Shown here piece after piece: positions 27,128 to 35,367 of a stretch of 64,000 bases of DNA. Where the stretch lies: the NCBI RefSeq assembly GCF_008923185.1, contig NZ_WBMT01000002.1, positions 248,001-312,000 of the forward strand. Reading direction: 5' to 3'. How positions within the stretch are numbered: position 1 is the stretch's first letter; every line of letters starts with the position of its first letter. A model generated the notes under the pieces. The model saw only the letters and a list, made by a program, of their open reading frames with translations. It did not search any database and was not told the DNA's origin. This stretch comes from Actinomadura rudentiformis. GTDB taxonomy: Bacteria > Actinomycetota > Actinomycetes > Streptosporangiales > Streptosporangiaceae. Both the position numbers and the translations under genes were made by a program.

Positions 27128-29038
27128 TCAGGCTTGGACCAGCCGGCGGACACGCCTGAGCAGACCGGCTCTGATCTCGACGGACAGGTTGTCCTTGACC
27201 GTCCGGAACGCCTGGGCCCGCTGACCGAGCCTGCCGTCGGGCCGATCGTCCGGCAGGTCCGCCGTCGGGGACAGCCCAGCGCGGAGCAGACCGTCGACAC
27301 CGTCACTCACCTCGCACCAGACGTCCCACTTGCCCGGCGCGAGGCCGCGCAGGCCGATCATGCCGGTGAAGGCGAGCGTGTCAACGTCGCGCGAGACCTC
27401 CAGTCCCGCTGAGCGTGTCTGCCCCGAGCTCCGGTGCTTCAGGACGGTGCGCAAGGTGACCGGAACGGCGACCGCGGCCGCCACGCGGCCCTCCAGCCGG
27501 AGGGTCCGGCCCTCCACGGCGGCGCGGTCGATCTGGACCACCCGTCCCGACCCCACGTGCAGGGCGAGGGCACCGCTCGCCTTGGTCAGGTACGGCGTCA
27601 CACAGGGCGTGCCCTCCTCCACGGCGACCATGCGTGGCTCTGGAGGAGTCACCTTGACGCCCTTGGCGGGCACCAGGGCCCCGTTGCGGACGATCCCACC
27701 CACTCGGATGGTCGCGCTCATGTCCCAGCGGCCGCCGGTGAAGCGGGCGTCGCCGAAGTCGATCTCCGCGATCAGCTCGCCGCCTTCGTCGGGTTCGAGC
27801 TGCAGGCGGTGCTCTCCACGTTCCCCTCGCCGGCGGACGACCAGCTCGGCATGCTGAGCCTTCGGGTCCACACGCTCGATCCGCGCCGCGACGCGGACCG
27901 CGAGCCGGTGCTCCCTCCACTCCACCGCGACGAGCTCGACGCGCTGGTGCAGCTCCGTGACCTCGAACACCGCGTCCGGGATCTGGACCCGTTCGTCACG
28001 GAAGCCGGGATAGGCCACGTAGGCGTGCTCGCCGTCCACCACGATGGGCGGAGGCTCGGTGGCATGGACGCGGGCCGCCTCGTCGATGAGGCTCTCCGGG
28101 CCGTTCCGCAGCAGATGATCGAGAAGCCTCATGTAGGGCGACAGCTCGGCCATCACCTCCGGATTGCCATAGGTGCGTACGAGCTCACGGGCCGCCGCCT
28201 TGGTCTCCTCGCGCTCGGCCTGGTCGAAGCGCGCATATCTCGGGTCGAACCGGGAGAACACCTCGATGGCGAAGTGCCGGCACAGCAGGCGGTTGCGCAC
28301 CGCGCCCGGCTCCGTGTGCGCGGTCACGTAGGCGAGGAGCTCGGCGATCTGCGGGAAGTACGTGGCGGCTGGAGCCCCGCCCTTCTGGAGGGCGCTCGTG
28401 CCGTCCTGGCGCTCGACCCAGTAGTAGTAGTCGTAGTCGGCCAGCACGGTCACGCCGGTCGCCTCGAAGTATCCGCGGACCGCGAAGATCTGGTCTTCAC
28501 CGGACAGCACGCCCTCAGGGAACCTGATCTTGCCTTCCTCGAGCAGCCGGCGCCGGTAGAGCTTGAGGACCGTGAGGCTGCCATAGAGGTTGGGCAAATC
28601 ATTGTAAATTGTGGTAAAGGGGACCGTTTCTCGAAACAGCTGGGCATTCACCTTGCGGCCGATGCCGACGTACTTCGGAACGACCACATCGGTGCCGTGT
28701 TCATCCGCGGCGGCGACCATCCGTTCCAGTGCTTCCGGGCCAAGATGGTCATCCGCGTCAAGGAAGAAGACGTATTCACCGGTGGCCCGGTCGAGCCCGA
28801 CATTGCGCGGGCGGCCCGGGCCGCCCGAAGCAGCCTGATGAATCACCTGCAGTCCGGCATGCTCAGCGGCCAGGCGATCCAGTTCCTCGCCACTTCCGTC
28901 GGTGGACCCGTCGTCGATGGCGATGATCTCGATTTCCTCCGCGGGAAGCGTCTGGTCGAGCACCGACCGTACGGCACGTCCCACCGTCGCCACGCAGTTG
29001 TGCACGGGCACGACGACACTGACCCTGGGCGCGATCAT
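27128..29038 (-). CDS. TarS-like GT2 glycosyltransferase with beta-rich C-terminus
   Basis: 636 residues from ATG 29038 (GGAG SD 5 nt away). GT2 domain at 1-250: VVVPVHNCVATVGRAV, IDDGSTDGS, and FFLDADDHLG as the metal site. It has a SGEDQ-type acceptor segment (LSGEDQIFAVRGYFEA), as in wall-teichoic-acid glycosylating enzymes TarS/TarP. Residues about 330-600 are beta-strand-rich, like the TarS C-terminal module. Probably decorates a teichoic-acid-like polymer with a sugar. There is no TagF domain, unlike its neighbours. A patch of AT-rich codons sits near 28595-28635. Confidence 0.82.
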   Translation of the reverse strand: MIAPRVSVVVPVHNCVATVGRAVRSVLDQTLPAEEIEIIAIDDGSTDGSGEELDRLAAEHAGLQVIHQAASGGPGRPRNVGLDRATGEYVFFLDADDHLGPEALERMVAAADEHGTDVVVPKYVGIGRKVNAQLFRETVPFTTIYNDLPNLYGSLTVLKLYRRRLLEEGKIRFPEGVLSGEDQIFAVRGYFEATGVTVLADYDYYYWVERQDGTSALQKGGAPAATYFPQIAELLAYVTAHTEPGAVRNRLLCRHFAIEVFSRFDPRYARFDQAEREETKAAARELVRTYGNPEVMAELSPYMRLLDHLLRNGPESLIDEAARVHATEPPPIVVDGEHAYVAYPGFRDERVQIPDAVFEVTELHQRVELVAVEWREHRLAVRVAARIERVDPKAQHAELVVRRRGERGEHRLQLEPDEGGELIAEIDFGDARFTGGRWDMSATIRVGGIVRNGALVPAKGVKVTPPEPRMVAVEEGTPCVTPYLTKASGALALHVGSGRVVQIDRAAVEGRTLRLEGRVAAAVAVPVTLRTVLKHRSSGQTRSAGLEVSRDVDTLAFTGMIGLRGLAPGKWDVWCEVSDGVDGLLRAGLSPTADLPDDRPDGRLGQRAQAFRTVKDNLSVEIRAGLLRRVRRLVQA

Positions 29039-29197
29039 CCTGTCTCCACTTCACCCGGACGTGCCGGCCTGATGATGGCATCCGTGCCGTGCATCAACAG
29101 ACTCAGCATCAACCGACCCTCGCCGGCGAACGTCCGAACAGATGCGAGGCAAACGGTTCCACAAAAGGTCTGGATATTGGAATGATAGGGCGTCTTT

Positions 29198-30796
29198 TCA
29201 CCTGTGTGAGCGTTCTGGCAGACGCGAACCTGTCCCTTCCTGGCCATCTTCATTTCGGGCTTCCTGGACTTCCGCGGCCGGACTCGGCACTTCGGCCGCC
29301 GGACTCGGCACTTCCGCGACCGGACCCGGGGCCTCCGCGGCCGGACTGGGTACCTCCGCGCGCCGCGCGCGGCCGAGCGCCACGGTGAGCAACGGCGCCG
29401 CCATCAAACCGACCAGCATCGGTGCGGCCACATAGCGGAACAGCTGCGCGGGGTTGGCCGCCAGGACGGCCAGCTGGACTCCCGCGATCATCGCCGCCAG
29501 GGCCCACGCGCCCGGGACACGGCGACGCCAGGCGAAGAGCCCGATGGCCGCATACCCCACGTACGACCAGAATGCACCTCGCCAGAGCAGCCATTCGAAC
29601 TGGGGCGCACGGCTGAGGCGCCGGGCGAACTCGGCTCCGCCGCGCACCGGTCCCGCGAGCGGCCTGGTCTTGAGGACGGGAAGGTAGCGGCTGTCCGCCA
29701 TCCGCCCGCCGGGCAGGGACCAGGTGAACCGGTCGGGGGTGGTCGTGCCGCCCGCGATCGCCGTCCGGCCGTCAAGCGACTTGGGTCCGGGCCAGATCGC
29801 CCATGCGACCGAACCGCGGCAGAACCGCGCCCCGGCCACCAGGTCCGGAGAGCGTCTGATGGTCTTCTTCCAGAGCGCCAGCAGCTGATCGCTGAGCGGA
29901 TCGGCCTTCGTCTTGCTGAATCCCGGCCGGTTGGTCAGCCAGTCGGCGTTGTAACAGCTCGAACCGGCGGTGTCCCAATGCGAGAGCGGAGCCACCCGCT
30001 GCATCAACGCCTTGTCGCCCTTCGTGAAATCCTCAGGGCGTTCGTGATAAGCGACCGCCACGTCCGCATAGGCCGTCGCGTAGGTCAGGCTGGGCTGCGG
30101 GCCTTCGATGTCCAGCGCGGGATAGAGCCCGGCGGTGAGCGCCACCGAGATCCCGACGACGCCGACGCAGGTCGCGGCCACTTTCCAGCGGATACCCGAC
30201 AGCGCCACGATGAGGATCGGGGCCGCGACCATGACGGTGAGAAAGCCGTTGTTACGGAAGAGGACCAGACCGGCGAGCCCAAGGGCCAGCAGGCCGATGA
30301 GCGTCCAGGACGCCTTCTCCCCGGCCCGGCGGCGCGCCACCAGGCGGCCGGTCACGGCGAAGATGAACAGCGCGGAAATGGTGAAAGGGACGTCCTTCCA
30401 CAGAAAGGACGGAAACTGTCCCAGTGCCGGCAGCGCGACGGACACGACGGCGGCCAGTGCCGCCCACCGCGCACGCACCCCCAACTCGTGCAGCACATCG
30501 GCCGTATAGGCCAAAGTCGCCGCCCAGAACACGGTCTGCAGAAAAGTCAGCAGAGCCACGTCTCCGGTCAGCTGGAGAGACAGCCAGACCAGTCCGTCGT
30601 AGGGGACCGAATGATTGGCCATCCAGTGGTCGGTCGTGACGTGCCACACGTAAGAGATGGAGTCATAGCTCATCGCGCCGGGGTAGTACGCCGCCCACCA
30701 GAGCAGCAGCACGAACTGGCAGACCACAAAGACGAACACCGGCAGGCGCAGCCGCACCGGCACACGCCGAAGCGGCCTTGAAACAGTGGTGATCAC
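29198..30796 (-). CDS. Polytopic membrane protein of DUF6020/GT-C type
   Basis: 532 residues, taken from GTG 30796 (VITTVSRPLRRV), just ahead of the first helix; the open frame runs to 30982 but that part has no protein-like character. About ten helices. The first outside loop has YYPGAMSYDSISYVWHVTTD and NHSVPYDGL, matching the PG-S-DS-...-NHHP pattern I associate with DUF6020-like GT-C relatives. The last 50 residues are a repeated AEVPSPAA tail. Likely a polyprenyl-sugar-dependent transferase or polymer-modifying enzyme. It lies upstream of the TarS-like gene on the same strand, 159 bp apart. Confidence 0.6.
   Translation of the reverse strand: MITTVSRPLRRVPVRLRLPVFVFVVCQFVLLLWWAAYYPGAMSYDSISYVWHVTTDHWMANHSVPYDGLVWLSLQLTGDVALLTFLQTVFWAATLAYTADVLHELGVRARWAALAAVVSVALPALGQFPSFLWKDVPFTISALFIFAVTGRLVARRRAGEKASWTLIGLLALGLAGLVLFRNNGFLTVMVAAPILIVALSGIRWKVAATCVGVVGISVALTAGLYPALDIEGPQPSLTYATAYADVAVAYHERPEDFTKGDKALMQRVAPLSHWDTAGSSCYNADWLTNRPGFSKTKADPLSDQLLALWKKTIRRSPDLVAGARFCRGSVAWAIWPGPKSLDGRTAIAGGTTTPDRFTWSLPGGRMADSRYLPVLKTRPLAGPVRGGAEFARRLSRAPQFEWLLWRGAFWSYVGYAAIGLFAWRRRVPGAWALAAMIAGVQLAVLAANPAQLFRYVAAPMLVGLMAAPLLTVALGRARRAEVPSPAAEAPGPVAEVPSPAAEVPSPAAEVQEARNEDGQEGTGSRLPERSHR
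29265..29360 (-). repeat. Short repeats coding AEVPSPAA units
   Basis: GGCCGGACTCGGCACTTC-type units recur about four times and encode the Ala-Glu-Val-Pro-Ser-Pro-Ala-Ala tail of the membrane protein gene. Units are 24-30 bp. Confidence 0.6.
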
Positions 30797-31391
30797 AACC
30801 TCAGCCCATCCTTGGATGTCTTCGAGCCGCGACTTCTGAGCCGCACAGATGAGGGACTCCTGGATGCCAGGCCCCGGGACCGGCGAGGCCGACCCGCCAC
30901 CCGATCGTACCGGCCGGGGCTTGTTGCCGATCGCCGCGACCATGGCAGCGCACAGTTTCACATCGCCGCATTCTTTCGGCAATCATTCTTTGCGCACGGC
31001 CAGCGGCATTGACATGCGATCGCAGGTAGGTATCACTCGCATCAGTGTCCGCGCCCCTGTGATCGACATCGGGAATCCGGCTCACCGCCCGCAAGGTGTC
31101 ACACGGTCCGGCGTGGGCACTGGAGCACGTGCGGTGCGGGTCTCCGCCCCTACCGACCGTTACCCCGAAACAGCACAAGGTGGGCATGGTAGATCAAGGG
31201 TGTATCACTGGGAACGTCCGTGTAAATTTCAGACAACTGATCCCAGGGTCAAGACGTCTCTCTCGATGAGAGATCGACGTCCAGCCGAGGTCGGTCCGTG
31301 GTCGCCCGCCGGCGCCAGGGGACCGGCTGCCCTGGACCACACATCATCATCTGCTGAACCGCACAACATCACTTGGACGAAAGGCCGGAGG
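30797..31391. promoter_or_regulatory. 595-bp divergent control region
   Basis: Lies between the membrane gene (minus) and the GT2-DUF2304-flippase operon (plus). No supported gene. It is less GC-rich than its surroundings around 30955-31020 and 31195-31255. The clearest structure is the palindrome at 31253-31281. Open frames crossing it on both strands lack homology or domain character. Confidence 0.5.
31253..31281. promoter_or_regulatory. Interrupted palindrome GACGTC-TCTCTC-GAT-GAGAGA-TC-GACGTC
   Basis: Two 6-bp complementary arms around GAT, flanked by two GACGTC sites that can also pair if the TC is bulged. It lies 110 bp before the GT2 gene. Candidate operator, or a hairpin in the leader. 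Confidence 0.4.
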
Positions 31392-32195
31392 GTGCGTGGT
31401 CAACGTGCCGGCCAGAAACACGAGGGGGCCGTCATCACCGAGGTAGCTCTGCGCCCGGAACACGGCGCGGGACAACTCGCGTCGACACTCGTCGTGATTC
31501 CCGCGCTCAACGAGGAACTGGCCATCGGCGGAGTGATCAAGGATCTGCTCGCCAGCTGCCCGGAGGTCGACATCCTCGTCATCGACGACGGCTCGACCGA
31601 CGGCACCGCCGCCGAGGCCGAGGCGCTCGGGGTCCCGGTCGTCCGGCTGCCGTTCAACCTGGGTGTCGGCGGTGCCATGCGCGCCGGCTACCGGCACGCG
31701 CAGCGCCTCGGCTACCAGGCCGTGGTCCAGGTGGACGCCGACGGGCAGCACGACGCGTTCTACCTCCCCCGGCTGGTGGAGTCGCTCGACAGCGCGGACC
31801 TGGTGATCGGTGCCCGGTTCGCCGGCGAGGGCGAGTACCTGGCCGGACGCGGACCGCGCCGGTGGGCGATGGGACTGCTGGCCACCGTGCTCTCCCGGCT
31901 CTCCGGTACCCGCCTCACCGACACCACCAGCGGCTTCCGGGCCGCCGGGCCACGCGCCATCGAGGTGTTCGCGGAGCACTACCCCGCCGAGTACCTGGGT
32001 GACACGGTCGAGTCCATGGTGATCGCCCTGCGGTCCGGTTGCCGGGTCAAGCAGATCCCGGTGGCGATGCGGCCGCGGGCCGCCGGGCAGGCCAGCCAGT
32101 CCCCGATCCGGGCCACGATCTACCTGGTCCGCGCGATCGTCGCGCTGGGCCTGGCGCTGGTGCGCCGCTGGACGCCGAGGTCATCCGCGGCATGA
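31392..32195 (+). CDS. GT2 glycosyltransferase (polyprenol-phosphate sugar synthase-like), copy 1
   Basis: 267 residues if the GTG at 31392 is used (AAAGG 7 nt upstream). Homology with copy 2 (45305) begins only at STLVV-PALNEE, about 28 codons in. GT2 domain: IPALNEELAIGGVI, VIDDGSTDG, QVDADGQHD as metal site, then TSGFRAAGPRAIE. No membrane helices except the C-terminal hydrophobic stretch. A second candidate start is an in-frame ATC at 31434 with GAGGGGG 5 nt upstream. It overlaps the DUF2304 gene by ATGA. The pair GT2-DUF2304 is a known arrangement for making polyprenyl-linked sugars. Confidence 0.8.
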   Translation: MRGQRAGQKHEGAVITEVALRPEHGAGQLASTLVVIPALNEELAIGGVIKDLLASCPEVDILVIDDGSTDGTAAEAEALGVPVVRLPFNLGVGGAMRAGYRHAQRLGYQAVVQVDADGQHDAFYLPRLVESLDSADLVIGARFAGEGEYLAGRGPRRWAMGLLATVLSRLSGTRLTDTTSGFRAAGPRAIEVFAEHYPAEYLGDTVESMVIALRSGCRVKQIPVAMRPRAAGQASQSPIRATIYLVRAIVALGLALVRRWTPRSSAA

Positions 32196-32596
32196 AGGCC
32201 TACCATCTGGGGCTCATCGGCGCCGCGATCGCCCTCCTCGTCATCTTCGAGATGTTGCGCCGGCGCCGCATGCGCGAGAAGTACGCGATCACCTGGGTCG
32301 TCCTGGCCGTCTTCATCGTGCTCATCGCGGCATTCCCCGGCATCCTCACCTGGGCCGCCGACCTCACCGGGGTCGAGGTCCCCGCGAACCTGCTGTTCTT
32401 CGGCGCGAGCCTGCTCCTACTCGCCATGAACGTGCAACTCAGCTCCGAAGTGAGCCGCCTGGAGGACAAGGTCCGCACCCTCGCCGAAGAACTCGGCCTC
32501 CAACGACTGCGCATCGAACAGGTCGAACACGTCGAGAAGTCCGGCGCGGCGGAGCACGAGCCCGCGCATGACGGCACTTCCGGCGACGTCTCGTGA
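32192..32596 (+). CDS. DUF2304 small membrane protein, copy 1
   Basis: 134 residues from the ATG overlapping the GT2 stop. Three hydrophobic helices (about 4-20, 31-50, 65-85) are followed by a coiled-coil-like tail (LSSEVSRLEDKVRTLAEELGL). DUF2304 proteins pair with GT2 enzymes and probably anchor or regulate them. The stop overlaps the flippase GTG. From about 32285 to 32519 the DNA is almost identical to copy 2 (46106-46340), including third codon positions. Confidence 0.85.
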   Translation: MKAYHLGLIGAAIALLVIFEMLRRRRMREKYAITWVVLAVFIVLIAAFPGILTWAADLTGVEVPANLLFFGASLLLLAMNVQLSSEVSRLEDKVRTLAEELGLQRLRIEQVEHVEKSGAAEHEPAHDGTSGDVS

Positions 32597-33885
32597 GACC
32601 GCAGGGATCCGCGACGGCCGACGGCGTTCCGGCGTCTCCGCGCCCTTCGGGTTCGGTGGCCTCGGGGACGCTGACCGTCGGGATCGGCCTCGTGCTCCTC
32701 GGCCTGTCGGCCACCGTCTACCTCGTCCTGTCGGCGCGAGCGGTCGGGCCCCGCGAGTTCGCCTCCGTCTCGACGTTGTGGACGCTGGTCTACACGTTCG
32801 GAATCGGTGCGTTCCTCCCGTTCGAGCAGGAACTGGGCCGTGCCCTCGCCGGCCGTACGGAGCTGGGCCGCGGCGGGGGGCCGGTGATCATACGGACCGT
32901 GCAGGCGGCGACCATCACCCTCGTGATCCTGCTGGCGGTCGGGGCGGTGCTGTCCCCGGCTCTGGTCGACCGGCTCTTCGACGGCCAGTGGACCCTGCTG
33001 TTCGCGCTGGCCGTGGCGGTGGCCGCGATGGCGGCGCAATACCTCACCCGCGGGATGTTCTCCGGCTCGGGACGCTTCGGCTGGTACTCGGCGCAGCTCG
33101 GCATCGAGGGCGGCGTGCGGATCGTCGGCTGCGTCGCGCTCTTCGTGATCGGCCTGGACGTCGCCGGGCCCTACGCCTGGTTGCTGGCCGCGGCACCGCT
33201 GATCTCGGTCGTGGCCACCGCGCCCGGTGCCACGCGGGCGATACAGCCGGGACCGCCGTCACCCTGGGCCGAGATCTCCGCCAACCTCGGCTGGCTGCTC
33301 CTCGCCGCCGTGTGCGCCCAGGGCGTCGCCAACGCCGCCATGGTCGCGGTGGCCCTGCTGGCCCCGGAGAGCGACGCGGCCGGGCAGTTCCTCGCCGCCT
33401 TCGTGATCGCCAGGGTCCCGTTGTTCCTCTTCCAAGCCGTTCAGGCGGTGCTGCTGCCAGGGCTGGCCCGCGCCCTCGCGGCCGAGGACAGGGCGCGGTT
33501 CCGGCGCGAGCTGCGACGCGTGCTGGCGGCCACCGGCGCGGTCGCCGCGGTGGGCGTGGCCGGAGCCGCCGCGGTGGGGCCACAGGTGCTCCGGCTGGCG
33601 TTCGGCGACGAGTTCGCCCTCGGCCGTTTCGACATCGTCGTCCTGGCCGCCGCGACCGGCATCTACATGATCGCCCTCGTCTTCCAGTCCGGGCTGGTCG
33701 CCCTCGAACGCCACCGCGACAACGGCCTCGGCTGGGCGGTGGCCCTGGCCACCTTCGTGCTCGCCTGCCTGGTCCCCCTGTCGGCGCTGCACAGGGTCGA
33801 GCTGGCTCTCGTCCTGTCCTGCGTCGTGGCGGCCGTCCTGATGGGCGCCCGGCTGCTCGCCTCGCCCACCCGGACGGCATCGTGA
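32593..33885 (+). CDS. Wzx-type polysaccharide flippase
   Basis: 430 residues from GTG 32593 (GTGA overlap with DUF2304). Twelve hydrophobic helices and the MATE/MVF-like start (ASGTLTVGIGLVLLGLSATVYLVLSARAVGP). Flips polyprenyl-pyrophosphate-linked oligosaccharides across the membrane. It is third in the GT2-DUF2304-flippase operon. A decayed fragment of a homologue follows the second GT2-DUF2304 pair at 46441-46565. Confidence 0.82.
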   Translation: MRPQGSATADGVPASPRPSGSVASGTLTVGIGLVLLGLSATVYLVLSARAVGPREFASVSTLWTLVYTFGIGAFLPFEQELGRALAGRTELGRGGGPVIIRTVQAATITLVILLAVGAVLSPALVDRLFDGQWTLLFALAVAVAAMAAQYLTRGMFSGSGRFGWYSAQLGIEGGVRIVGCVALFVIGLDVAGPYAWLLAAAPLISVVATAPGATRAIQPGPPSPWAEISANLGWLLLAAVCAQGVANAAMVAVALLAPESDAAGQFLAAFVIARVPLFLFQAVQAVLLPGLARALAAEDRARFRRELRRVLAATGAVAAVGVAGAAAVGPQVLRLAFGDEFALGRFDIVVLAAATGIYMIALVFQSGLVALERHRDNGLGWAVALATFVLACLVPLSALHRVELALVLSCVVAAVLMGARLLASPTRTAS

Positions 33886-33913
33886 CGGTGTGCAACGAGC
33901 AGGTCACATCCGA

Positions 33914-33941
33914 TTAACGTCTTTCCTTCGCCCGGTAATAT
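33914..33941 (+). promoter_or_regulatory. Promoter candidate TTAACG-N16-TAATAT
   Basis: TAATAT at 33936-33941 is a near-consensus -10. TTAACG 16 bp upstream is a fair -35. It lies in the AT-rich gap before the CDP-alcohol phosphatidyltransferase gene. Confidence 0.45.
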
Positions 33942-34044
33942 CCTTCCGCTTCTGATCGCGCCGATACCATGAAGAGATCATCTTGGGATTTCACGCGTCC
34001 GGCGCGGGGAACCTCGTCAACCGTCAATGAAAGGACCTCTCACC

Positions 34045-35040
34045 ATGTCGAATTTCACGCTCGATGACGTTCGCGAGCGAACGTACAAAGCGCGTGACGC
34101 ATGGTGGACGGTCTTGCTGGTGGACCCGCTCGCGGCGCGGCTGGTCCGCTTCACCGCCAACCGCACCAACGTCACTCCCAACCAGCTGACGGTCGGCTCG
34201 CTGATCCTCGGCCTGGGCGCTGCCGCGAGCTTCGCGGCGGCGTCCTGGCAGTACCTGCTGCTGGGGGCGCTGCTCTACCACCTGTCGTTCACACTCGACT
34301 GCATGGACGGCAAGATCGCCCGGTTGAAGGGCACCGGCTCGGTCTTCGGCGCCTGGCTCGACTACATCTTCGACCGCGTGCGCGTGCTCATCTGCGCGAT
34401 CGCGCTGATGGGCGGGCAGTACGCGGCCACCGGCAACGTCGCCTACATCTGGGCCGCCGTCGCTGTGGTCTTCCTCGACATGCTGCGCTACATGGACGCG
34501 CTGGAGATCTACAAGGTGCGCTCCCAGATGCGCGCCCAGCTCCGCAAGCTCCAGGAGGAGGCGGAGCTGCTCGAACTGGCGCACAGGCGCGCCAACGGCG
34601 AAGAGGCGACCGCCATCGACCCGGTCGACCGCATCCTGCGCCCCGATCCCGAAGCCGACATGGAAGACCAGGTCATCGGCGACCAGCCGACCCCGGCGGC
34701 GATCCTCCAGGAGGGCTTCTACCAGAAGTTCCCGTGGTACATCCGCATCCGCAACGTCCTCACCCGCGGACGCATCCGCCCGCACCTGGTCAGCGGCATC
34801 GAGTTCCAGATGGGCGTTTTCATCGTCGCCCCGCTGGCCGCCGCCGCCGTGGCCGGCGCCATCATCCCGGTCGCCGCGCTGGCCGGTGCCGGCATGATGG
34901 CCTTCGAGCTGTTCATCATCTACAAGTTCTGGCTGTCCAGCCGCGACTACGGCCGCAGTCTGATCAAGCTCGAACGCAAGGTCGCCGACCTGCGCGCCGA
35001 GGTCGCCCAGCAGCAGCTGACCGCCGCCGACAGCGTCTGA
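34045..35040 (+). CDS. CDP-alcohol phosphatidyltransferase family protein
   Basis: 331 residues from ATG 34045 (AAAGGA SD 9 nt upstream; the ATG at 34027 has none). The family signature is complete: D85-x2-D88-G-x2-A92-R93-x8-G102-x3-D106-x3-D110. Six helices, split by a long charged cytoplasmic insert at about 160-230 (KVRSQMRAQLRKLQEEAELLE...PDPEADMEDQVI). It joins a CDP-activated alcohol to another alcohol. Unusually for phospholipid enzymes, it sits among wall-polymer genes and carries the long insert, so it may make a special lipid anchor or modify the polymer with phosphodiesters. Confidence 0.85.
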   Translation: MSNFTLDDVRERTYKARDAWWTVLLVDPLAARLVRFTANRTNVTPNQLTVGSLILGLGAAASFAAASWQYLLLGALLYHLSFTLDCMDGKIARLKGTGSVFGAWLDYIFDRVRVLICAIALMGGQYAATGNVAYIWAAVAVVFLDMLRYMDALEIYKVRSQMRAQLRKLQEEAELLELAHRRANGEEATAIDPVDRILRPDPEADMEDQVIGDQPTPAAILQEGFYQKFPWYIRIRNVLTRGRIRPHLVSGIEFQMGVFIVAPLAAAAVAGAIIPVAALAGAGMMAFELFIIYKFWLSSRDYGRSLIKLERKVADLRAEVAQQQLTAADSV

Positions 35041-35053
35041 GAACCCCCTGCTC

Positions 35054-35094
35054 CGCCGGAGCGCCTCGAGCCTCAGCGCCGGGGCGCTCCGGCG
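35054..35094. terminator. Bidirectional hairpin between convergent genes
   Basis: CGCCGGAGCGCC (35054-35065) and GGCGCTCCGGCG (35083-35094) form a perfect 12-bp stem with a 17-nt loop, 13 bp after the stop at 35040. The loop contains the stop codon (35073) of the out-of-frame tail on the other strand. Confidence 0.7.
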
Positions 35095-35367
35095 TTCTTA
35101 GCCCGCACCCGAGGCTTACCGGCAACAGGCGCACGCTCAGCTCCCGGCTCAGGCTCAGACTCGGTCTCAGGCGCGGCGTCCGGCTCGGCCTCAGGCTCAG
35201 ACTCGACCTCCGGCTCAGCCTCGGGCTCACCCTCGTCCTCCGGCTCAGCCTCGTCCTCCGGTTCGGGCGCGGCCTCGGGCTCGGGTTCTACCTCCGGCTC
35301 GGGCTCGGCCTCCGGCTCAGGATCTTGAGCGGCTGTTCTTGGTTCGGGTTCGGTTTCGGCTTGGGGG
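35073..35367 (-). other. Glu/Pro-rich tail one frame out from the membrane protein gene
   Basis: On the complement this reads [17 protein letters not shown], then [16 protein letters not shown]... for about 75 residues, and ends in [14 protein letters not shown] at a stop inside the terminator hairpin. It is open all the way and lies in the -1 frame relative to the membrane protein gene. That gene's own frame stops at 35288. The two frames meet at a C5 run (G5 at 35363-35367 on the + strand), where one extra C or a -1 slip would join them. Confidence 0.55.

Noticed and set aside
30801..31187. 128-residue minus-strand ORF in the 595-bp gap
   Set aside because: No SD, no domain, and Cys/Arg-rich random composition.
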